In this document: piece after piece, positions 23,392 through 35,134 of the stretch
Position numbering within the stretch: position 1 is the stretch's first letter
Layout: the number at the start of each line of letters is the position of its first letter
DNA from: Budorcas taxicolor
Lineage: Eukaryota > Chordata > Mammalia > Artiodactyla > Bovidae
Reading direction: 5' to 3'
Length of the DNA: 64,000 nt
Assembly (NCBI RefSeq): GCF_023091745.1
Contig: NC_068910.1
Span: forward strand, 41,465,272 to 41,529,271
Notes under the pieces: generated by a model
Database searches by the model: none
What the model was told of the DNA's origin: nothing
What the model saw: only the letters and a program-made list of their open reading frames with translations
Made by a program: the position numbers and the translations under genes

Positions 23392-24150
23392 TTATATAAT
23401 TGGACCTACTTTTTTTCCATTGTGGTTCATTATAAAATATTGAATATAGTTATCTCTGCTTTACAATAGGAGCTCATTGTTTATCTGTTCCATAAATAAT
23501 AGTGGGCGTCTGCTAGTCCCAAACTCCCAATCCAACCTTCCCCCCACATCCCTGACCTTGGATACTACAGGTCTATTCTCTATGTCTGTAAGTCCGTTTC
23601 TATTTCACAGATAAATTCATTTGTGTCATAGTTTAGATTCCACATGTAAGTGTTATCATCTGATATTGTCTTTCTCTTTCTGACATAATTCACTCAGTAT
23701 GACCATCTCTAGGTCCAGCCATGTAGCTGCACATGGCATATTTTCATTCTCTTTTATGGCTGAGTAATATTCCATTGTATATACTATGCCACATCTTCTT
23801 CCCCCATTCATCTGTCGATGGACATTTCAATTATTTCTGTGTGTTGATGTATGTATATTTTCAAAGTATAGTTTTATCCAGATTTATGCCCAGGAGTGGT
23901 ATCACTGGATCATGTTGTAATTCTATTTTTAGTATCCGAAGGAACCTCCATACTGTTCTACAAAGTGACTGTAACAACTTAAATTCCCACCAACAGTAAA
24001 GAGTGGTTCCGTTTTCTCCACATTCTCTCCAGCATTTGTCATCTGTGGACTTTTTAATGATGGCCATTCTGACCAGTGTGAGGCTGCACCTTGTTGCATT
24101 TTGATTTGTATTACTCTAATAATTAGCGATGTTGATTATCTTTCAAGTAC
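23392..24150 (-). mobile_element. Old L1 3' part with ORF2 C-terminus, minus strand
   Basis: Antisense L1. The minus frame at 23861-24067 reads KKSTDDKCWRECGENGT and LQHDPVIPLLGI, matching the L1 ORF2p C-terminal region. The 3' UTR lies at 23392-23720 (taggagctcattgtttatctgttcc, ctatgtctgtaagtccgtttc). Coding potential is lost. Confidence 0.85.
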
Positions 24151-25119
24151 CTATAAACTTACTTTTGAAATCAGACTTAATTTACCTCACAGCTACTCTT
24201 GGAAAAATCACTTTCTCATCTTTTCCTGCATTTTTGAAAGAAACATGCTGTTTACCTTTGGTGTTCATAGCCTATTTGACACTGTCACAAAATTTCTAAT
24301 GACTTTTTCCTCTACATGACAAAATTATTTTCAATAATAATCATGAAATGAAATGAATAGTAATAATGAAAAAAATTTAGCAGTAAAAATCTTAATTTAT
24401 TGCAGTTCATATGTCTACACAGGCTTGTAATAAATATACAAGTAAAATTACAGTATAGAATAGAAAAACAGTAAAAGAAGATAAAATTTAAATGTATCAT
24501 CTTTTTCACTAAAAGGAAAAATCCTAAATGTCCATATCTGTTGGCCTATTGCAGTAGCAAATAGCATCCCAGTTTCTGTTTGCAGGCTTTAACTTTAGTA
24601 AATTTAACTACTTTGTAAAAATTAACCTTCTTTGCATATTCATGTTCATTAGACAGCTTAACCAGATTTGTTAATCTCAATTTGTTCACAGTTAATCAGA
24701 GAGCCCTTTTTACTAATTTTATTTCAAAAAGAATTTTTCCCCCATAAGAAGCAATAAATATACAACTAGTAAAACTCTTATAGATAACCATAAAATGCAA
24801 ACTTCATGAAATTCTATAAGTTGTCAGAACATCAGTATCTGTACTTCTTTGATATGAATTTTTCAAATGTTTCCACATTTGAAGATTTTCCCCTGAAATA
24901 TGTTTGCAAAAACAAATCATTAATGTATCTCATATTTTGTAACACTTTCTGAAATTTTGTTTCTATAAAATTAGATAAAATGGTGACTGATAAGTTATTG
25001 ACATTAATCCATTGCTTTACAACAATTTGAAGTATTAAGTGTCATGGTTCTTCCTGTCTGCAGTCATTGTGCTGTTATTATTACAAATGTACTTTTTAAA
25101 TCTGAGAATATGCAGTGCT
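24151..25119. other. AT-rich intronic DNA
   Basis: No gene or securely recognised repeat. Some phrases may be highly decayed L1. Confidence 0.4.
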
Positions 25120-25133
25120 AGAGGAATTGGAGG

Positions 25134-25448
25134 GGTTCCCTGATAACTCAGTTGGTAAAGAATCTGCCTGCAATGCAGGAGACCCCAGTTTGATTCCTGG
25201 GTCGGGAAGATCCTCTGGAGAAGGGATAGACTACCCACTCCAGTATTCTTGGGCTTCACTTGTGGCTCAGCTGGTAAAGAATCCACCTGCAGTGCAGGAG
25301 ACCTGGGTTCAATCCCTGGGTCGGGAAGATCCCCTGGAGAAGGGAAAGGCTGCCCATCCCAGTATTCTGGCCTGGAGAATTCCATGGACTGTATAGTCCA
25401 TGGGGTTGTAAAGAGTTGGACACGACTGAGTGACTTTCACTTCATTTC
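25134..25448 (+). mobile_element. Dimeric Bov-tA SINE with 14-bp TSD
   Basis: Two tRNA-derived heads lie in tandem (25134 and about 25251, each with ggtaaagaatcyrcctgcartgcaggaga), followed by one Bov-A-type 3' part ending at gagtgactttcacttc. AGAGGAATTGGAGG occurs at 25120-25133 and 25449-25462, a perfect 14-bp TSD around both, so the dimer moved as one unit. Confidence 0.92.
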
Positions 25449-25704
25449 AGAGGAATTGGAGGCATGAACTATGCCTAATGTGACTTGGTTGATTCCTAGC
25501 TGTAATGAACTTACTCCTGAAATGTGTATGTGTTTGTGTGACTGAATCTGCATATGTCAGGAGCAGATGCATAATTTGGGATTCTCTGAGTTCAGTTCTA
25601 TGTAGGCGATGTTTGTTAAAAAGAGTAAATGATAAAAGCTGTACTCATTTGAAGCTTATGTATATATTACCAAAACTCAACAGTTACTGCAGTGTGTAGA
25701 CCTT

Positions 25705-25942
25705 AGACCGAGAGTGGTCAGTAAACTTTGACCTTTGGGTTAAAGTTTTTGAGCTGTCTATTTTTATAATTATTTTTTAAATTACCATTAAAAAAAAAAA
25801 AACATATTGTCTAGGGAAAATGGCTGCTTTTATGCTAAGTTGAGTAAAATTAAGTAACCGCAACAGAGATCATGTGACCTACATGGTCTGAAATATTTAC
25901 CATCTGACCTTTTACAAAAAAGTTTGACAGATCCTGGTTTAC
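25705..25942 (+). repeat. Ancient nonautonomous DNA transposon fossil (hAT-like, tentative)
   Basis: gagtggtcagtaaactttgacc at one end and ttttacaaaaaagtttgacagatcctgg at the other are inverted-repeat-like. The interior tattgtctagggaaaatggctgcttttatgctaagttgag is a familiar mammalian DNA transposon pattern. I cannot name the family securely. Confidence 0.45.
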
Positions 25943-26442
25943 ATTGACCAAAGTTTTTGGAGGGGAGCATATTTTTCCTGCCATTGTTTAGAATTGCTAG
26001 CCCAAGTTTGTCGAAAAAAAAAAAAAGAAAAAGCAAACAGATAACTTGCAGTTATTTCTTGTTGAGATTTCCTACACGTAGTGAATCTCTTATTGCCTGA
26101 CCATTTGTACCACCCCATTTCAGTATTCCTTTGATTCATCCTGTAGTATTCTTGGGTTATTTTATTGAATGAAGGTCATACCTAAACACCAAGTAGGGTC
26201 TAATGCATAGCAAACCTCCCAGGATTATTAGTGTGCTTTCCCTTGCAAAAGCACATGACCATAAATTATAAGGAGAGAGGGCCTAAACATGTACAGATAG
26301 TAGCAGAATTTTGGGTAAAATGTTGTAAGGCGCAGTGCATATATGCTTACAACATCCAGGTAAATCCTATACCCCTGAGGGCCAGGCAGGACCCAGTGTA
26401 TGTTGGATAGCCACTGAAATTTTAGATGACCCTCACTTCCAC

Positions 26443-26655
26443 TTGGGGCTTCCCGGGTGGCTCGGTGGTGAAGAATTTGCCTGCCACTACAGGAGACACA
26501 GGAGACCCAGGGATGAGATTCCCTGGAGGAGAAAATGGCAACCCACTCCAGTATTTTTGCCTGAAAAATCCCATGATCTGAGGAACCTGGCGGGCTACTC
26601 AGCCCAGTGGGTCGCAAAGAGTCAGACGGTACTGAGCAACTGAGCATACACACAG
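26443..26655 (+). mobile_element. Bov-tA SINE, sense
   Basis: gcttcccgggtggctcggtgg ... ctactgagcaactgagc is a full Bov-tA with several changes. CTTCCAC is repeated at 26436-26442 and 26656-26662 as a short TSD. Confidence 0.9.
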
Positions 26656-26682
26656 CTTCCACATAGTCCGCTGCTTTTTGTT

Positions 26683-26862
26683 TTTTTAATATAAATTTAT
26701 TTATTTTAATTGGAGGCTAATTACTTTACAATATTATATTGGTTTTGCCATACATCAACATGAACCCGCCACAGGTATACACGTGTTCCCCATCCTGACT
26801 CCCCCTCCCTCCTCCCTCCCCATACCATCCCTCTGGGTCCTGGCACCAGCCCCAAGCATCCA
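26683..26862 (-). mobile_element. Ruminant L1 3' end, minus strand
   Basis: The same antisense L1 3' UTR as at 11955 (ttatttattttaattggaggct ... tccctcctccctcccc), truncated after about 180 bp at the gccccaagcatcc phrase. Confidence 0.85.
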
Positions 26863-26918
26863 ATTGAAATGTGATGTCAAACGTCTTTTGTTTTTTAATC
26901 TGTATTTCATATTAAACT

Positions 26919-27134
26919 GGGCTTCCCTGGTGGCTCAGAGGTTAAAGCGTCTGCCTCCAATGCGGGAGACCTGGATTTGATCCCTGGGTCAGGAAGATCC
27001 CCTGGAGAAGGAAATGGCAACCCACTCCAGTATTCTTGCCTGGAGAATCCCATGGACGGAGGAGCCTGGTAGGTTACAGTCCACGGGGTCTCAAAGAGTC
27101 GGACACGACTGAGCGACTTCACCTTCACCTTACC
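26919..27134 (+). mobile_element. Bov-tA SINE, sense, inside an older L1, 12-bp TSD
   Basis: A complete Bov-tA (gggcttccctggtggctcag to gactgagcgacttcacc...). TCATATTAAACT (26907-26918) and TCATGTTGAACT (27135-27146) are the TSD with two transitions. Confidence 0.93.
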
Positions 27135-27345
27135 TCATGTTGAACTATAGTTGATTTACAATATCGTGTTAGTTTCAAGTATACAGCAAAGTGATTCAGT
27201 TATTCATATACATATATCTATTATTTTTCCAGTTATTTTCCCATTTAGGTTATTACAGGACACTGAAGAGGTCCCTGTGCTACACAGTAGGTGCTTATTG
27301 GCTATCTATTTAAATATATCAGTGTATATATGTCAATCCTAACCC
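27135..27345 (-). mobile_element. Old artiodactyl L1 3' UTR, minus strand
   Basis: tgaactatagttgatttacaatatcgtg, tatacagcaaagtgattcag and gtgctacacagtaggtgcttattgg are the reverse complement of the family seen at 1885, 29425 and 32835. The Bov-tA at 26919 sits at its edge. Confidence 0.75.
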
Positions 27346-28292
27346 CTTTTTGATAAGACAACTCAAACTTTGGTTTGAAAGGAAAGAAGATTCTTGGTTT
27401 TTTTTTAATGTCTTGCCACTCTTCTATTTATCATCTGGTTTCATGGAATTTTCTTCTTCCCATTTATCTCTTTGAGTAATTCCTGTAGCTTGCAGTTGAT
27501 TGCAGTGTGGATACAGGGTTCAAAACTGAAGTCTCTATGTGTCCTTCAGAAGTAACATGAATTGAATCCACATTATGTGTGAAAATAGAACATCTCTTTA
27601 GATACAAATGATCTGTGCATTCATTCGATTCTAATTCACAACACTGTCAAAAAAGTAGCAATCTAGATCTGACCCTAGTCTCTAATTAAGGTATAAGAGT
27701 GACATACAACATGTACCTTCCCCTTTAAGGAAGGAAATTTACAGAGCTAGCTCAAAGCTTGGAGCTCACATCACCACAAAGGTGACTGCTTGGTTCAGCC
27801 TAAATTAAAACCCGTATTCATTGTTACAAGATTACATGCATTTTCTTAATATTTTGTATTAAACATTTAAACACTGGTTGATTGCACTGTATTTTGTATA
27901 ATCACATTTCAAGATGTAATTTGGCATTGTTGGGACAATTGATAAACTTGAGGTTTGTGTAATTCCTGACTTACTATGCTCTGGGTGGAAACATTTGTTC
28001 CCTTACATTCTTTCCTTGTGGGTGTTGCTCTGACACTCACCTGTAGCTCTGCATACCAAAAACAATCACATTGCAGGCCCAGCTGCTTCCAAAACCTCAG
28101 TTTTATTTTTATGCACAAAACATAGACTTCTCATTAATTTTTATTTCATTTGTTTAATTTCAGTAGCCCTTGGCATATGCAATAATAGGTGGCTGTGATG
28201 CCTCATCCTCTCACTCATTTTTTCTCCACTTTGTGACCCAAAACATAAATCTGGTCATGTTAAAAACTGGTCATGTTTTATTTAGTCACTCA
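27346..28292. other. Unassigned intronic DNA
   Basis: No gene or recognised repeat seen. Confidence 0.4.
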
Positions 28293-28302
28293 TATCTCTT
28301 TC

Positions 28303-28575
28303 TGGAAAAGGCAATGGCACCCCACTCCAGTACTCTTGCCTGGAAATCCCATGGACGGAGGAGCCTGGTGGGCTGCAGTCCATGGGGTTGCTAAGAGTCG
28401 GACACGACTGAGTGACTTCACTTTCACTTTTCACTTTCAGGCATTGGAAAAAGAAATGGCAACCCACTCCAGTGTTCTTGCCTGGAGAATCCCAGGGATG
28501 GAGGAGCCTGGTGGGCTGCCGTCTGTGGGGTCGCACAGAGTCGGACACGACTGAAGCGACTTAGCAGCAGCAGCG
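28303..28575 (+). mobile_element. Bov-A2 SINE, sense, with 10-bp TSD
   Basis: Two Bov-A monomers joined by cactttcacttttcactttcagg, ending in agcagcagcagcg. TATCTCTTTC at 28293-28302 and 28576-28585 is a perfect TSD, which suggests a young insertion. Confidence 0.95.
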
Positions 28576-28585
28576 TATCTCTTTC

Positions 28586-29424
28586 AAAAATATGAAAATA
28601 TCTGCATGCATGTCTCTTCCTTTCTTCTTTCTTAGATTGGGGTCATTACAGTGTGATTTTTACTTACTCATCTTTTGAATATACTCTGGCTTTAAGAATG
28701 AAAAATTGTTCTATTATCAAATCACAGTAAAAAATGAATATGTCACTAAAAACAAGTATGTTTGCAAAAGCATTGAAGGAAAAAAAAAATATCATCCTGG
28801 TTTATTGCTAACAGCCCCATCTTAGAACAGGACCTAGGCCTTATCTGGTACAACTTTGACTAAAACTTATGAAATGGATGTAGAAGGATCTGTTTCTTGA
28901 CTCCTAAAGGAAGCCTTGCACCCCATCAAAGCGAGAGTGGTTGATAATGTGGAAGATGGTGGATTAGATATGTCAAAATAATCTTGTCAATAAACCCATA
29001 TTTCATTTGCAAATGGTAGACTGACCTATCGGGAGAGATTTATTGCAGTAAATTCTTCACAGTCTTAAGTGACCTGAGAACTCAGGAAGTCCTGATTTCC
29101 CAAACTTGATGGCCTGGTTTGTGACTTGACTTCTTGTGGGAATGCTCTAAAGAAAATTGAGTGCAAACAGGATTTCTCCAAGGGCAGACTAGTAAATTGG
29201 AAGATGGAGGAATTCACTTCACATGTCTTGTTCTATCCAAGACCCTTGGAAAACTCAATGAACACTTTACTACTTTACTGTTTATAATTCAGTCATCTCT
29301 TGGGACATGAGAAGCATTTACACAAAGCCACCTGCTTTAGTCACATAGATGAAAACCCTAATGTGACCCAGCATCCTGCTTACGTCTTGCGCTTAAAGAA
29401 ACATTATCTGTGTGCACATTAATC
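28586..29424. other. Unassigned intronic DNA
   Basis: No gene or recognised repeat seen. Confidence 0.4.
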
Positions 29425-29622
29425 CTGATAGGATAGATAACCAACAGAGACCTACCGTAGAGCACAGGGAAATATACTCAATATTTTGTAACAACCTACA
29501 GGGGAAAAGAATTTGAAAGAGAAGACATATACAAATAACTGAATTGCTTTGCTATATATCTGAAACTAACGCAATGTTGTAAATCAACTATACTTCAATT
29601 TTTCTTTGTTTCTTTTTTTTAA
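29425..29622 (+). mobile_element. Old artiodactyl L1 3' UTR fragment, sense
   Basis: gataaccaacagagacctaccgtagagcacaggg ... aactgaattgctttgctatatatctgaaactaac ... ttgtaaatcaactatacttcaat is the standard 3' end order. Confidence 0.75.
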
Positions 29623-30656
29623 AGAAGCATTATCTGGCATAAAGCCTTAAATATACACTCTTCAGTGAGGGAGGGGAAGACTTTCTTCCGAGTATGTGAA
29701 AAATGGTGGGAGTGACATATTTCTAAAGCCATTAAATGCAGGATTCATTTGTTTCCACTTCTTTGGCTTCAGACATACACACTGATAAATAGCAAGGTTC
29801 CTTTAACAATGATAAATGCTCGAATTCTTCAAAAATGTCTTTTATTGATATGTGTACTCTTTCAAGTCTCAAGAGAATAATATTTTGCTGCAAATCTGAT
29901 CTATCTTAGCAGAAACACCAAAGGGCGATGGGGAAGAGAACTACCAGAAAAAGATGCTGAGAAATAGCAGAATACTAAAAGTTCAGTTTAATTTCTTTTT
30001 TAGCATGCAGAAGTCACAGTTTGAATGACAGCTGGTCATATGAGAGAAATCTAATTTTGATATTCACCATGGCAAACTGTTATCCAAATTGATAGTTAAT
30101 CATATGAAATTGATGATTTCTTTATGTTTTATAAAGATAAACTCCATGTATTTAAATATTCCATCAGCAATGCTGAATGAGCCTTGAGATCTGAGTACAA
30201 TTATCCCTTTCCTATTGACAGGATGAAGACTCAATCAATTTTATCCTCTAAGGATATACAAAGATACATGTGATTTTTTTCAGGGGCAGGGGGTAGGGAT
30301 TGAGTTAAAATCTCAGGCACTGATTCATTAAATGAAGAGACACTCTTATAAAAGAGTTAACAGAAATGTTTGCTGTATAGAGAAGTTTGATGGCCTAGGT
30401 CATGGGGGTTACAAGTGTTCTATCTGTGCTGGTTTATTGATTCATTTAGAGAAGTATGGAGGAAAGAGTAAGGGTCGGAGCAGTGGGGAGACTCTCATCT
30501 CATCAGAATCCTGAGAGCTGGTGGGGACATAGCAGGACTGAGGATCAGCTGACCTCGGTTTTTGTCCTGGCACTATGCAGGGTTGGACAAATCAATTTCC
30601 AAGCTTCTGTCCTCTCATCTATAAAATGTATGAGTACCCCCCATTTACCCACCTCT
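29623..30656. other. Unassigned intronic DNA
   Basis: No gene or recognised repeat seen. Confidence 0.4.
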
Positions 30657-30666
30657 TTGAGTACTT

Positions 30667-30883
30667 CCCTGGTGGCTCAGATGGTAAAGCGTCTGTCTAC
30701 AATGCAGGAGACCTGGGTTCAATCCCTGGGTTGGGAAGATCCCCTGGAGAAGTAAATGGCAATCCACTCCAGTACTATTGCCTGGAAAATCCCATGGACA
30801 GAGGAGCCTGGTAGGCTACAGTCCATGGGGTCGCAAAGAGTCGGACACGACTGAGCGACTTCACTTTCTTTCACTTTCACTTT
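30667..30883 (+). mobile_element. Bov-tA SINE, sense
   Basis: Full Bov-tA from ccctggtggctcagatggtaaag to gagcgacttcactttctttcactttcac. TTGAGTACTT (30657-30666) and TTTAGTACTT (30881-30890) are a likely TSD; the exact left edge is ambiguous by a few bases. Confidence 0.9.
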
Positions 30884-30904
30884 AGTACTTGGTAGTGTTC
30901 AAAT

Positions 30905-32810
30905 CTCCTTCATGGATCACAGCCTTGATGTGGCGAAGGAGCTTGTGTAACTCAATGAAGCTGTGAGGCATGCTGTGCAGACCCACCCAAGCTAGATGGT
31001 TCAGAGTGAAGAATTCTGACAAAACATGGTCCACTGGAGGGGGAAATGGCAACCCACTCCAGCACTGTTGCCTGGAGAACGCCATGAAGAGTATGAAAAG
31101 GCAAAAGGTAGGACATCAGAAGATGAGCACTCCAGGTCAGAAGGTGTCCAGTATACTCCTGGGAAAGAGCAGAGGACAATTACTTATAGCTCCAGAAAGA
31201 ATGAAGTAGCTGGGCCAAAGCAGAAATGGAGCTCAGTTGTAGATGTCTGGTGGTAAAAGTAAAGTCTGTTGCTATAAAGAAAACTATTGCATAAGAACCT
31301 GGAATGTTAGGTCCATGACTCAAGTTAAATCAGATGTGGTCAAGCAGGAGATAGCAAGATTGAACATGGACATCTTAGGAATCAGTGAACTAAAATGGAT
31401 GGGAATGGGTGAATTTATCAGATGACCATTATATCTACAGATGTGGGCAAGAATGCTTTAGAAGAAAACTACAGTTGCTCTCATTTCACATGCTAGCAAG
31501 GTTATGCTCAAAATCCTTCAAGCTATGCTTCAGCGGTACGTGGACCCAGAACATCAAGATATACAAGCTGGTTTTGAAGAGGCAGAGGAACCAGAAATCA
31601 AATTGCCAACATTCGTTGGATCATGGAGAAAGCAAGGAAATTCCAGAAAAAGAAAAAAAAACCTACTTCTGTTTCACTGGCTATGCTAATGCCTTTGACT
31701 TGTGGATCACAAAAACTGGAAAATTATTAAAGAGAGATGAGAATACCAGACCACCTTATCTGTTTCCTGAGAAACCTTTATGCAGGTTAAGAAGCAATAG
31801 TTAGAACCAGACATGGAACAATGAGCTGGTTCCAACTTGCAGAAGGAACACCACAAGGCTACATATCATCACCCTGCTTATTTGACTATTATGCAGAATA
31901 CACCATATGCAATGCTGAGCTGAATGAATCACAAGCTGGAATCAAACAGCTGGGAGAAATACCAGCAACCTCAGATACACAGATGATACCACTCTGATGA
32001 CAGATAATGAAGAGGAAGTAAAGAGCTTCTTGATGAGGGTGAAAGAGGAGAGTGAAGAGCTGGCTTAAAACACAGCATTCAAAAAACTAAGATCATGGCA
32101 TCCAATCCATCACTTCTTGGCAAATAGATGGGGAAAAAATGGAAGCAGTAACAGATTTTATTTTCTTGGGCTCCAAAATCACTGTTCACTGTAAGTGCAG
32201 CAATGAAATTAAAAGACACTTGCTCCTTGCAAGGACTTCCCTGGTGGCTCAGATGGCAAAGAATCTGCCTGCAATGCAGGATGCCTTCTCCTTGGAAAGT
32301 AAGCCATGACAAACCTAGACATCATATTAAAAAAGCAGAGACATCACTTTGCTGCCAAAGATCCATATAGTCAAAGCTATAGTTTTTCCAGTAGTCATGC
32401 ACTGATGTGAGAGTTGGACCATAAAGAAGGCTGAGTGCTGAAGAATTGATGCTTTCAAACTGTGGTGCTGGAGAAGACTCTTGGGAATCCCTTGGACAGC
32501 AAGGAGATCATGCCAGTCAATACTAAAGGAAATCAACTCTGAGTATTCATGGCAAGGACTGATGCTGAAGCTCCGAAACTTTGGCCACCTGATACAAAAA
32601 ATGGACTCACTGGAAAAGACCTTGACGCTGGGAAAGCTTGAGGCAAAAGAAGGAGGTGGCAGAGGATGAGATGGTTGATGGCATCACTGAATCAACAGAC
32701 ATGAATTTGAGCAAACTCTGGGGGATAGTTGAGGACAGAGGAGCCTAGTGTGCTACAGTCCACGGGGTGGTCAAGAGTCAGACGCGACTTAGCGACTGAA
32801 CGACAACAGA
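30905..32810 (+). mobile_element. BovB LINE with both ends but a large internal deletion, 11-bp TSD
   Basis: AGTGTTCAAAT flanks it perfectly at 30894-30904 and 32811-32821. The left end starts at ccttcatggatcacagcc, the same point where the long copy at 38760-41992 ends, so the 5' end appears complete. The 5' UTR and first coding block run to about 31465 (YCIRTWNVRSMTQVKSDVVKQEIA). The sequence then jumps into the reverse transcriptase (LKILQAMLQRYVDPEHQDIQ), so endonuclease and linker are missing. The remaining RT and C-terminus are frameshifted. A short Bov-tA head lies inside it. Confidence 0.92.
32235..32284 (+). mobile_element. Head-only Bov-tA fragment inside the BovB
   Basis: About 50 bp of the tRNA-derived head (acttccctggtggctcag ... 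gcaatgcagg) interrupts BovB sequence. The flanking cttgctccttgcaagg and cttctccttggaaag look like a duplicated BovB target. The 3' part of the SINE is absent. Confidence 0.75.
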
Positions 32811-32834
32811 AGTGTTCAAATGAGGTTTCCAAAG

Positions 32835-33105
32835 GGGAAAAGGAGTAGGGATAAGTTAGGAGTTTGGGGTTAATATATACGCAGGAATATACCTATAATA
32901 GGTAGTCAATAAGAACCTATTGTATAGCACAGGGAACCCTGCTCAACACTCTGTAATAACCTACAGGAAAAATAATCTGAGAAAGAATAGATGTCTTTAG
33001 ACATATATATGTATGTATGTCAAGTAAATCACTCTTCTGTAAACCTGAAACTAACTCGATATTGTAAATGAACCATATCTTAATAAAAAGAATGGAAAAA
33101 TTAAA
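32835..33105 (+). mobile_element. Old artiodactyl L1 3' UTR fragment, sense
   Basis: gtagggataagttaggagtttggggttaatatatac, ttgtatagcacagggaaccctgctcaacac and aacctgaaactaactcgatattgtaaatg followed by cttaataaaaag define an L1 3' end. Confidence 0.8.
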
Positions 33106-33354
33106 AAGGCTTTGGAACTAATAGAGGGAGTCATTATGGGGACATATACTACTTTAGTGAAAGAACCAATGAAGACTCTGAAGATAGAAATCAATTATTA
33201 GTTTATTCTGAAAACTAGTAGTGTGGAAATTATCTTAAAAATCACTCTAATAGAGTACTGCAAGAAATGCACACGCAGATTACTAGAGAATTCACAAAAG
33301 TAAGGGCATATCTTTAGAACCACTGCCCTAGTTATATAAGGGAATAGTAAAATA

Positions 33355-33421
33355 GTTTATATACATATGTATGTATACATATACACATATGTATGTATAT
33401 ACACACATATGTATATATATG
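33355..33421. repeat. TA/CA microsatellite
   Basis: Imperfect (ATAC/ATGT) repeats with internal palindromic CATATG steps. Confidence 0.85.
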
Positions 33422-34869
33422 TCTGCCCTAAATTCCCACTGAATTTGAATTATCTGGATGGATTTCCACAGAGATATAATATCCGATTATCCGCTAATAT
33501 TCAAGATTTAAAATGAATCACAAAATAGGTCTGTTCCATTTACCCTATACACAGCCAAGTGAGAACTTGAATAAATGCTAACGGTGGTTTGGAAATACCA
33601 GCCCTGTTTGAAATCCATGGCTGACCTCCTTTTTATTGTCCAGGGATGTGTACTGGGCCAGCCTCACAGAGTCGCTGCTTGGAGACAAGTGACAATTGCT
33701 TCAGACGGCCCAGGCTCTTCAAGCCACAGGGAAAACCAGTGACTGAGAAAAATCAGCCAATTTCTTAGTTCTTGTTTGGGGAAAGGAAGAGCTTGCTTTC
33801 CAAAGGCTTCCTGAATCAGAGCACATTCTTGATTAACCTGTTCACAACCTGCCAAGGTACCAGCTGTTCAGGAGAATAACTTGATGTTTCATCCTGGCTA
33901 TTAATGAAACTCAGAGCATTCTCAGAGGCCATCAGTTTTGAAAGAGAATTAAGAAGAAAAGTGGTCTTATTTGTATGCATCCCCATGAGAATGAATAGGA
34001 TGTTTGTCTTTTATGTTGATTTCTTTATCCCTAGCAACTTAAAGTAATATGTACATACAAGGCAGGTGCTTGGTGAATTTCCTGTTAAAGAGTGAATGTG
34101 TGGCTATAAAATGGCAAAGAGGGTAACTCAGAGGGTAATATCACCAGCTGAGAGAGAGTCAAATCTGAAATTTAAGAAGGAAAGCACATTACTTTCAGAG
34201 CATCAGCTCTGTTGCCAAGTTGCCCAGTCACCTGCCCTTTCCAGACCATTGTCACCATCTTTAAAATGAGAGGGTTGTACTAAGTGTCATTAAATCTCCT
34301 AGGTTCTCAGACCAAGCCAACTAGAGTATGCACGGCTGCGTTCAAGTTTGCTTTAAATCCCAGTGTCTCCCAAAGTAAGATGCAATTTCTCCTCAGGTAC
34401 AACGATGCTCCTGAAATTGCTGAACATGTTTAAGTGAGATTTGAGGTCTGACATTTCTTGGCTGAAAGATATGATGAATTAACCTGTCATTACCTTGTGC
34501 AGACACCACGTGAGTTCTGTTCTCAGCAAGACACGTAGTGCTCCCTGACAGCGACAGAGATTTTTCACCCAAGCATATACTTTCTTCTGGTTTGTCTCAT
34601 GAAGTCTTGTGCAGTCCCACCCCAACCCCATTAGTCTAACCACTGATTTTCATTCCACTTTGCTACAGGCAAGCTCATCTATCCAAGCTCCCCCAATATT
34701 CCTTACGTTCTAGCTGCTGAGTATTTTATTTGAGTGTCCTTGCTTCCTACTTTCCATCCTCTCTCCTTTCAATCTAGAAAGGAATATGCGTATGTGGAAG
34801 ATTATGCAGACAGGTAGTGACTATGAGAAATCAAGAACCCTGAACTTGTTATTCTCAGGCTTTCAATAA
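33422..34869. other. Intronic DNA with one possible MIR
   Basis: A MIR-like pattern lies around 34215-34310 (tcacctgccctttccagacc ... catctttaaaatgagagg). Otherwise no gene or recognised repeat is seen. Confidence 0.4.
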
Positions 34870-35125
34870 ATGTGTCCCCATCATCAAACTCTTTGCCCTC
34901 TCTTCCTCTGACCCTGGGTACCACGTGGCAGCTTACTCTCTTCCACTTTGTCTTTCTCTTGCCCCCAGCTATCTTGCCCACAGATCCATGCAGGCGCCAG
35001 TCAGCCCTTTGCCATAGCATCCCCCGCCACCACACTGTGATTCCTGGTCTATATTCTGCCTCTTACCTTTATTTGACTCTTTTGCACCGTCAGTAATTTT
35101 CTGTCCTTTTTAATGGGCTGGAAGT
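34870..35125 (+). repeat. L2 fossil (tentative)
   Basis: The pyrimidine-rich order ending in ggctggaagttctttaaaagcaagg resembles a decayed L2 3' region. Confidence 0.4.
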
Positions 35126-35134
35126 TCTTTAAAA

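Noticed and set aside
25134..25290. tRNA genes
   Set aside because: The tRNA-like heads here and in the other Bov-tA copies belong to SINEs. They lack an intact cloverleaf and are followed by SINE bodies and TSDs.
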